Below are positions 6,542 through 10,987 of a stretch of DNA of 10,987 nt, piece after piece (the first letter of the stretch is position 1; each line of letters opens with the position of its first letter). The stretch is from contig CANKBT010000082.1 of assembly GCA_947479995.1 (NCBI GenBank), positions 1-10,987 of the forward strand. Direction: 5' to 3'. The position numbers and the translations under genes are program-made. This DNA is from Frankiaceae bacterium (GTDB lineage: Bacteria > Actinomycetota > Actinomycetes > Mycobacteriales > SCTD01). The notes under the pieces were generated by a model, which saw only the letters and a program-made list of their open reading frames with translations, was not told the origin of the DNA and did not search any database.

Positions 6542-6558
6542 CCGGTCCGCGCGACCGG
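6542..6558. repeat. Perfect inverted repeat in the divergent spacer (CCGGTC-N5-GACCGG), with an overlapping smaller palindrome
   Basis: The arms at 6542-6547 and 6553-6558 are exact reverse complements with a 5-nt centre. A second palindrome, CCGGT-C-ACCGG, covers 6555-6565 and shares the right arm. Both lie in the 66-bp spacer between the starts at 6528 (-) and 6595 (+), about 20-35 nt upstream of the plus-strand -10. An operator for a dimeric regulator is possible. There is no T-run, so it is not an intrinsic terminator. Confidence 0.45.
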
Positions 6559-6581
6559 TCACCGGCGTGCGCCCCGCTGCC

Positions 6582-6587
6582 TATGCT
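6582..6587 (+). promoter_or_regulatory. -10 element TATGCT for a leaderless transcript of the methyltransferase gene
   Basis: TATGCT fits TAnnnT and ends 7 nt before GTG at 6595, the same spacing as the promoter at 3393. No Shine-Dalgarno sequence is seen. The hexamer contains an in-frame ATG (6583), so a start four codons earlier is the alternative reading, but that ATG also lacks a ribosome binding site. Confidence 0.55.
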
Positions 6588-6594
6588 GCGCGGC

Positions 6595-7308
6595 GTGGAC
6601 CTCGCCGCGCACTACGAGGACAAGCGCGGCACGTACGCGGCCTTCGGCACGGGGCTCGTGCACGACCTCGCGCGCGAGGTGCTCGCCGCGTCGCCGGGCG
6701 GCGCGGTGCTCGACGTGGGCTGCGCCTCGGGCGGCCTGCTGGCGGCGCTCGCGCCCGTGGCGCGGCGGCGCGACGGCGTGGAGCTCAGCCGGGGTGCCGC
6801 CGAGGCGGCCCGGCAGCACGCCGACGACGTCGTGTGCACCGGCCTCGACCGGCTCGAGCCCGGCGACCTGGCGGGCGCGTTGTACGACCTCGTGGTGTGC
6901 GCGGACGTGCTGGAGCACCTGGTCGACCCGGCCGACGGACTGCGCCGCGCCGTGGCGCTGGTGCGCCCGGGCGGCGCGGTGCTGGTCAGCGTGCCGAACG
7001 TCGCGCACTGGAGCGTGCGGCGGCAGCTCGCCGGCGGGCGCTTCGACTACGCGCCGTCCGGCATCCTCGACGAGGGGCACCTGCGCTTCTTCACGCGCCG
7101 CAGCCTCGACGCCCTCGTCCGCGGTGCGGGGCTGGTCGAGCCCCGGCACGAGGCGGTGCTGCCTGCCCTGCGCAACCACGTGCCGGCGCTCGACCGCGCC
7201 CCGGCGCGCGTGCGCGCGGCGGTCGAGGCGCGCTGGCGCGCGCTCGGCGAGCGCCGCGCCGAGCTGCTGGGCTTCCAGCTCGTGTGCCTCGCCCGGCGGC
7301 CGGCGTGA
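6595..7308 (+). CDS. Class I SAM-dependent methyltransferase (Methyltransf_11/23-like)
   Basis: The protein has 237 residues. GGAVLDVGCASGGLLAAL (35-52) is SAM motif I. DGVELSRGAAEAARQ (60-74) ends strand 2 with the acidic ribose-binding residue. YDLVVCADVLEHLVDP (97-112) is the post-I/motif II region with the typical LEH, and LVRPGGAVLVSVPNVAHW (122-139) is motif III. The stretch GRFDYAPSGILDEGHLRFFT (148-167) is characteristic of methyltransferases found in O-antigen and exopolysaccharide clusters. The GTG start is chosen from the leaderless -10 at 6582-6587; an in-frame ATG at 6583 would add four residues. The stop overlaps the start of the downstream acetyltransferase gene (GTGA), so the two form one unit. 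The target is probably a sugar or glycan intermediate (inferred from context), but a small-molecule substrate cannot be excluded. Confidence 0.91.
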   Translation: MDLAAHYEDKRGTYAAFGTGLVHDLAREVLAASPGGAVLDVGCASGGLLAALAPVARRRDGVELSRGAAEAARQHADDVVCTGLDRLEPGDLAGALYDLVVCADVLEHLVDPADGLRRAVALVRPGGAVLVSVPNVAHWSVRRQLAGGRFDYAPSGILDEGHLRFFTRRSLDALVRGAGLVEPRHEAVLPALRNHVPALDRAPARVRAAVEARWRALGERRAELLGFQLVCLARRPA

Positions 7309-7976
7309 CCTGGCGCGAGCGCGTGCCCGCTCCGGCGCGCGCGGCGGCGCGGCGGCTGCGCGGCCGGTCGCCCGCGCCGGTCGCCGACGCCCCCTGGTAC
7401 CCCGAGGGCGTGAGCACGCAGCCGCCCGCGGACCTGCTCACCATGGGCCACCGCAGCTACCACGCGCCGAAGGTCGTCTGGCACGTCGGGGACACCGGGC
7501 GGGTGCGGGTCGGCAACTGGTGCTCGGTGCACCACACGGTGCAGGTCTTCGCCGGCGGTGAGCACCGCGTCGACTGGGCGACGACCTTCGCGCTCCGCGA
7601 GATCCTGCGCCTGCCCGGCGCGTTCGCCTCGGGCCTGCCGCACGGCCGCGGCGACGTCGTCATCGGCCACGACGTCTACATCGGCGTCGAGGCCGTGGTC
7701 CTGTCAGGGGTGACGATCGGCGACGGGGCGGTCGTCGGGGCGCGCTCGGTCGTCACGCGCGACGTGCCGCCGTACGCCGTCGTCACGGGGTCGCCGGCGG
7801 CGCAGGTGCGCTGGCGCTTCGGCGAGGCCGAGCGCGCCGCCTTCGCCCGCGTGCGCTGGTGGGACTGGCCCGAGGAGCGGGTCGTCGCGAACGTCGACGC
7901 GCTCAGCTCGCCCGACGTCGGCGCGTTCCTCGCCGCGCACGACGAGGAGTACCGCGCGTCGGTCAGCCCTCCCTGA
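7305..7976 (+). CDS. CatB-like (xenobiotic acyltransferase family) LbH O-acetyltransferase
   Basis: The protein has 223 residues, near the usual 200-215 of the CatB/Vat branch. The family marks are clear: RVRVGNWCSVHHTVQVF (66-82), GGEHRVDWATTFAL (84-97) with the catalytic His87 in the G-x-H-R-x-D-W context, VVIGHDVYIGVEAVVLSGVT (118-137), and VVGARSVVTRDVPPYAVVTG (143-162). RFGEAERAAFARVRWWDWPE (171-190) is the C-terminal WWDW segment of CatB-type enzymes. The N-terminal 45 residues are an extra Arg/Pro-rich stretch. CatB-family members acetylate hydroxyls of antibiotics, but chromosomal ones in glycan clusters usually acetylate sugars. Drug resistance should therefore not be assumed. GTG at 7305 overlaps the methyltransferase stop by four bases. 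The 3' end overlaps the opposing O-methyltransferase gene by 14 bp. Confidence 0.93.
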   Translation: MTWRERVPAPARAAARRLRGRSPAPVADAPWYPEGVSTQPPADLLTMGHRSYHAPKVVWHVGDTGRVRVGNWCSVHHTVQVFAGGEHRVDWATTFALREILRLPGAFASGLPHGRGDVVIGHDVYIGVEAVVLSGVTIGDGAVVGARSVVTRDVPPYAVVTGSPAAQVRWRFGEAERAAFARVRWWDWPEERVVANVDALSSPDVGAFLAAHDEEYRASVSPP

Positions 7977-8805
7977 CCCAGTGCACGGCCGTCCAGTCCT
8001 GCTCGACGAGCGGGCTGGAGATGCCGTGCGCGTCGCGGAAGTCGTGCACCGCCTGCTTGCAGCCGGGCACCGCGCCGTAGTCGTCGACGACGACGTAGCC
8101 GCCGGGCGACAGCCTCGGGTAGAGGGCGTCGAGCGCCTGGATCGTCGACTCGTAGAGGTCGCCGTCGAGGCGCATGAGCGCGAGCCGCTCGATGGGCGCC
8201 GTCGGCAGGGTGTCCTTGAACCAGCCCTCGAGGAAGCGCACCCGGTCGTCGAGCAGGCGGTAGCGGGCGAAGTTCGCCTGCACGTCCTCGCGGCTCACCG
8301 CGAGCGGCGTCGCGCCGTGGTGGGTGTCGCCCTCGTCGGCCGGGTAGTCGGCGGCGTTCGGCTCGGGCAGGCCGCGGAAGCTGTCCGCCACCCAGACGGT
8401 GCGGTCGTCCTCGCCGTGCGCGCGCAGCACGCCCTTCATGAGGATCGAGGCGCCGCCGCGCCACACGCCCGTCTCGATGACGTCGCCCGGCACGCCCCGC
8501 GCCAGCGCGTCCTGCAGGCAGGCCTGCAGCCCGTCGAGGCGCTGCATGCCGACCATGGTCTCGGCCGCCGCCGGCCAGTCGAGGCCGACCTCGCGCAGCG
8601 CGCGGTCGTAGCCCGCCTCCGACGTGTAGCCGGCCTCCCCGTCGGCGGTGCGCTTGCCGAGCAGGCGCTCGAGGCGCCCGGGCGCGGCCGGGCGCGGGGC
8701 GCGCTCGATGCGGCCGTCCTCGAACCACAGGCGCGTGAGCGCGCCCTTGAGCAGGTCGAGGTAGAGGGCCGCGGCGTCGGGGCCGGGCGGCGGGCTGGTC
8801 GTCAT
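7963..8805 (-). CDS. TylF/MycF-family O-methyltransferase
   Basis: The protein has 280 residues and the full domain pattern of the macrocin O-methyltransferase family. MVGMQRLDGLQACLQDAL (84-101) is the helix before the SAM site, DVIETGVWRGGASILMKGVL (108-127) the SAM loop, VWVADSFRGLPEPN (137-150) follows, and ALMRLDGDLYESTIQALDAL (209-228) and GGYVVVDDYGAVPGCKQAV (235-253) carry the metal-binding acids (D214, D216, D241, D242 region). TylF and MycF methylate deoxysugar hydroxyls on macrolides and need Mg2+; many relatives lie in polysaccharide clusters and act on sugars there. ATG at 8805 overlaps the ATPase stop by four bases (ATGA), so it is coupled to the exporter gene. The N-terminal 55 residues are variable. 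A capping methylation of the exported glycan is my inference. No macrolide genes are present. Confidence 0.94.
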   Translation of the reverse strand: MTTSPPPGPDAAALYLDLLKGALTRLWFEDGRIERAPRPAAPGRLERLLGKRTADGEAGYTSEAGYDRALREVGLDWPAAAETMVGMQRLDGLQACLQDALARGVPGDVIETGVWRGGASILMKGVLRAHGEDDRTVWVADSFRGLPEPNAADYPADEGDTHHGATPLAVSREDVQANFARYRLLDDRVRFLEGWFKDTLPTAPIERLALMRLDGDLYESTIQALDALYPRLSPGGYVVVDDYGAVPGCKQAVHDFRDAHGISSPLVEQDWTAVHWVREG

Positions 8806-9983
8806 GCGGGCGATGATGCCGGTCGCGGCAGCGCGCGGGCGCTCGGGTCGACGTCGACCACCCCCAGGCGCGCCGGCCCGCCGACCGCGAAGCGGTGCGC
8901 GGACAGCGCGTGCGCGTAGACGGTCGCCAGGTCGGGGCTGGCCAGCGCCACCTCGAGCGCGTAGGAGCCGGGCACCAGGTCCAGCTCCAGGCCGAGCTCG
9001 ACGTCGCGCTCCTCGCCCGCGGCCAGCGCGGGCAGCACGGTGGTGCCGGGCTCCTGGTGCCAGGCGCTGACGACGCCCACCCCGTCGGCGTGCAGCTTGA
9101 AGCCGGCGACGACGCCCGGCACGTCGACCCGCGCCCGCACGCGCAGCCCGAGCGCCAGCCGCTCCCGCGGCCGCCACAGCTCGGGCGCGCGGCCGTCGGG
9201 CGCGGTGGCGCCGAGCACCTCGACCTCGAGCTCCGCGCCCGAGAACGCGCCGTCGAGGGCGGCCTCGCCGCTGTCCATCGTCCGGTAGTAGCGGCCCACG
9301 ACGTCGCGGGGGTCGCCCTCGGCCTGCACCGCGCCCCGGGCGAGCAGCACCGCGCGGTCGGCCAGGTCGAGTACGGCGTTGAGGTTGTGGCTGACGAACA
9401 GGATCCCGACGCCGTCCGCGCGCATCGCCTTGATGCGGTCGAGGCAGCGCACCTGGAAGGGCATGTCGCCGACCGCGAGCACCTCGTCGACCACGAGCAC
9501 CTGCGGGCTGGTGTGCACCGCGACGGAGAAGCCGAGGCGCATGAACATGCCGGAGCTGTACTCCTTCACCGGCTGGTCGATGGCGTGCTCCAGCTCGGCG
9601 AAGGCGACGATCTCGTCGAAGCTGCGCCGCGCGCGCTCGCGCCCCATGCCGAGCAGGCGGGCGTTGACCTCGACGTTCTCGCGCCCGGTGAGCTCGGGGT
9701 GGAAGCCGGCCCCGACCTCGATGAGCGGGGCGATGCGCCGCACCGACCGGAGCTCGCCCTCGGTCGGGCGGGTGACGCCCGACGCCAGCTTGAGCACCGT
9801 CGACTTGCCGGCGCCGTTGTGGCCGACGACCGCGAGCACCTCGCCGCCGTGCAGGTCGAGGTCGAGCCCGCGGACCGCCCACAGCGCGCGCGGCGCCTGC
9901 CGCCCGCGGCCGAGCAGCAGGGACCGCTCCGGCCGCAGGACGTAGCGCTTGCCCAGACCGCGTGCGGAGAGCAGCGCGCTCAG
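8802..9983 (-). CDS. Wzt-like ABC transporter ATPase of polysaccharide export, with C-terminal carbohydrate-binding-type domain
   Basis: The protein has 393 residues from a proposed CTG start. The nucleotide-binding domain (1-235) shows Walker A GHNGAGKST (54-62), LIEVGAGFHPELTGRENV (87-104; the Wzt/TagH/RfbE signature), the ABC signature YSSGMFMRLGFS (142-153), Walker B VLVVDEVLAVGD (162-173) and H-loop VSHN (197-200). Residues 245-375 form a beta-rich extension resembling the Wzt C-terminal domain (LRVRARVDVPGVVAGFKLHA, 280-299; ELDLVPGSYALEVAL, 333-347), which in E. coli O8/O9a binds the modified chain end. The reading frame opens at GTG 10091, but that would overlap the upstream gene by 112 bp and add an unconserved Arg-rich tail. 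CTG at 9983 gives the expected M-S-A-L-L-S-A-R-G-L-G-K-R-Y opening and a CTGA junction with the preceding stop. No permease lies in the window. Confidence 0.91.
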   Translation of the reverse strand: MSALLSARGLGKRYVLRPERSLLLGRGRQAPRALWAVRGLDLDLHGGEVLAVVGHNGAGKSTVLKLASGVTRPTEGELRSVRRIAPLIEVGAGFHPELTGRENVEVNARLLGMGRERARRSFDEIVAFAELEHAIDQPVKEYSSGMFMRLGFSVAVHTSPQVLVVDEVLAVGDMPFQVRCLDRIKAMRADGVGILFVSHNLNAVLDLADRAVLLARGAVQAEGDPRDVVGRYYRTMDSGEAALDGAFSGAELEVEVLGATAPDGRAPELWRPRERLALGLRVRARVDVPGVVAGFKLHADGVGVVSAWHQEPGTTVLPALAAGEERDVELGLELDLVPGSYALEVALASPDLATVYAHALSAHRFAVGGPARLGVVDVDPSARALPRPASSPA

Positions 9984-10987
9984 GAGGTCCCCCCGGGGCA
10001 GGTCGTCGGGTCGAGGTCGCCGTCGAGCCGCAGCACGGTGCCGGCAGCGGTCTCCGCGACGGTACGGGCTGCGGGGTCGCTCCGCGTCCACTCCAGCGCC
10101 TCCGGCACGGGCAGGCCGGCGAAGGGCAGCACGACGACGTGGTCCAGGCCGCGTGCCGCGCTGCGGAAGGCCGCGCAGTCGGTGAGGTCGCCGAACGACT
10201 CACCGGGCCCGCGCTGGCCCAGGTAGACGACCTCGTTGTCCCGCCGCGGCCCGAAGAACGGGTACTGCAGCGGGAAGCCGACGACCCCGATGCGCTCGCC
10301 GCGGGCCCCGGACAGCGACGCGAACAGCGCGTCGCGCGGGCCGGCGCCGCCGCCGTAGCGGCCGTCCTCGTACGCCCGCACGGCGGCCGGGGCGACGAGC
10401 AGGGCGGCCAGCGCCCCGACCGCCACCAGCGCGCGGGCAGCGACCGGTCGACGGGCGACCGCCACCGCCGCGGCGCCGAGGACGAGCAGCCCAACCGCCG
10501 TCGCGAGGCCGGTCCCCGGCCAGCCCGCGGACCACGCCGGCGCGCGCAGCACCGTTCCCAGCAGCAGCGCGGCCGCGCCGAGCGCGGCGGCCGTGCCCAG
10601 GCCCCGCTGGGCCAGCAGCACGGCGGCGAGCACCAGCCCGAGCAGCAGCGCGAGCAGCGCGTAGCGGACGTTGAAGACGAACAGCACCGGCGCTCCGGGG
10701 GCGCCGGCCGCGCCGGTGGGCGTCACGAGGTACGCGGCGCCGCTCACCAGCCCGACGAGGGCGGCCACGCCGAGCAGGCGCCCGCCCCGGACCCCGTCGC
10801 CGTCCCCGTCGCCCTCCCCGTCCGGGTCGGGGCGGCGGCGCAGCGCGACGAGCCCCGCGACCAGCCCGGCGGCGACCACGAGCAGCAGCACCAGCCAGGC
10901 CGGGCCGAGGAAGCTGCGCAGGCCCGGGACGAAGAAGCCGCGCACGACGTCCAGGTCGGTGGCGTACGACAGCACCGACGCCGAGCC
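9980..10987 (-). CDS. Multi-span membrane protein, C-terminal part, probably a GT-C-type glycosyltransferase (cut by the right edge)
   Basis: The frame is open to the window edge; 335 residues are visible and the N-terminus is missing. A GTG at 10975 is in frame but looks internal. About six hydrophobic segments occur, at residues 30-49, 70-88, 104-126, 131-147, 159-178 and 183-204, counted from the first visible codon. A cytoplasmic or external loop (53-64) is an Asp/Gly repeat. The last 130 residues are a soluble domain with FPLQYPFFGPRRDNEVVYLG (238-257), a Cys at 271 and another at 330 in DPTTC that could pair. NVRYALLALLLG (106-117) followed by a terminal soluble domain of this kind recalls actinobacterial polyprenyl-phosphate-dependent GT-C proteins. 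I make this call from pattern memory only. It is not an ABC permease by appearance. It is the first visible gene of the unit that continues into the ATPase gene. Confidence 0.72.
   Translation of the reverse strand, partial: GSASVLSYATDLDVVRGFFVPGLRSFLGPAWLVLLLVVAAGLVAGLVALRRRPDPDGEGDGDGDGVRGGRLLGVAALVGLVSGAAYLVTPTGAAGAPGAPVLFVFNVRYALLALLLGLVLAAVLLAQRGLGTAAALGAAALLLGTVLRAPAWSAGWPGTGLATAVGLLVLGAAAVAVARRPVAARALVAVGALAALLVAPAAVRAYEDGRYGGGAGPRDALFASLSGARGERIGVVGFPLQYPFFGPRRDNEVVYLGQRGPGESFGDLTDCAAFRSAARGLDHVVVLPFAGLPVPEALEWTRSDPAARTVAETAAGTVLRLDGDLDPTTCPGGTS
10793..10828. repeat. Six imperfect hexamer repeats inside the membrane-protein gene
   Basis: Period-6 units on the plus strand read CCCGTC, GCCGTC, CCCGTC, GCCCTC, CCCGTC, CGGGTC. 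On the coding (minus) strand they encode the loop DPDGEGDGDGDG between two membrane segments. Gain or loss of a unit stays in frame and would change the length of an acidic loop by two residues. Confidence 0.75.

Noticed and set aside
6542..6558. Intrinsic terminator at the inverted repeat
   Set aside because: There is no T-run on either strand and it lies between divergent starts, where no transcript ends are expected.
5954..6562. Upstream extension of the second GT2 frame across the acyltransferase gene
   Set aside because: It is a low-complexity Arg/Gly translation. ATG 5953 directly precedes the conserved GT2 start and forms a TGATG junction.
7305..7976. CatB-like gene as an antibiotic-resistance determinant
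   Set aside because: The family match is to the broad xenobiotic acyltransferase group. The gene is co-translated with a glycan-cluster methyltransferase and no antibiotic-resistance context is present, so sugar acetylation is more likely.
7963..8805. Macrolide biosynthesis gene because of the TylF/MycF similarity
   Set aside because: No polyketide synthase, deoxysugar or macrolide glycosyltransferase genes are nearby; the neighbours are polysaccharide export and assembly genes.
9984..10091. GTG 10091 as the start of the ATPase gene
   Set aside because: It would add 36 Arg/Pro-rich residues and a 112-bp overlap with the upstream gene. The CTG at 9983 fits the family N-terminus and the junction style of the cluster better, although this remains unproven.
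8806..10494. Long upstream extension of the TylF-type methyltransferase frame, suggesting a giant fusion with the ATPase region
   Set aside because: The extra sequence is the ATPase gene read in the wrong frame. The ATPase has all Walker and signature motifs in its own frame, and the methyltransferase starts at ATG 8805.
1..10987. tRNA, rRNA, CRISPR array, insertion sequence, phage attachment site or replication origin
   Set aside because: No cloverleaf or rRNA-like sequence, no regularly spaced repeats, no transposase or integrase motifs, and no free intergenic space were found on either strand.

Overview
The window looks like a piece of an actinobacterial chromosome. It has very high GC (G or C at nearly every third codon position), frequent GTG starts, 4-base start/stop overlaps, and two genes whose -10 hexamer lies exactly 7 nt before the start codon, as in leaderless actinobacterial transcripts. 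The genus cannot be read from the sequence. About 99% of the window is coding and no gene-free stretch reaches 300 bases. I see no tRNA, rRNA, CRISPR array, insertion sequence or attachment site.

All twelve genes (two cut by the window edges) fit one theme: synthesis, decoration and export of a surface polysaccharide or glycoconjugate. From left to right they are: the N-terminal part of a GT4 glycosyltransferase (1-613, -); a class I SAM methyltransferase (643-1383, +); a GT4/GT2 glycosyltransferase pair (3361 down to 1344, -); a GT2 glycosyltransferase fused to a left-handed beta-helix (LbH) acyltransferase (3406-5079, +); an LbH acyltransferase/GT2 pair (6528 down to 5000, -); a methyltransferase/CatB-type acetyltransferase pair (6595-7976, +); and an operon read from the right edge that encodes a multi-membrane-span protein, a Wzt-like ABC-transporter ATPase with a C-terminal sugar-binding-type domain, and a TylF/MycF-type O-methyltransferase (10987 down to 7963, -).

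The layout alternates strictly. Short divergent spacers at 614-642, 3362-3405 and 6529-6594 carry the promoters, each with an inverted repeat. Convergent genes overlap at their 3' ends by 40, 80 and 14 bp, leaving no room for ordinary terminators. Within transcription units, genes are joined by GTGA, TGATG, ATGA and probably CTGA overlaps, so translation is likely coupled.

Inferred function: the glycosyltransferases build a repeat unit, three methyltransferases and three acyltransferase domains modify it, and a Wzm/Wzt-type ABC transporter exports it. The Wzt-type ATPase has a C-terminal domain of the kind that reads chain-end modifications in Gram-negative O-antigen systems, and an O-methyltransferase gene overlaps its stop codon. 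This suggests a methyl-capped chain recognised before export, which would be a notable arrangement in an actinobacterium. No permease (Wzm), nucleotide-sugar synthesis gene or regulator lies inside the window.
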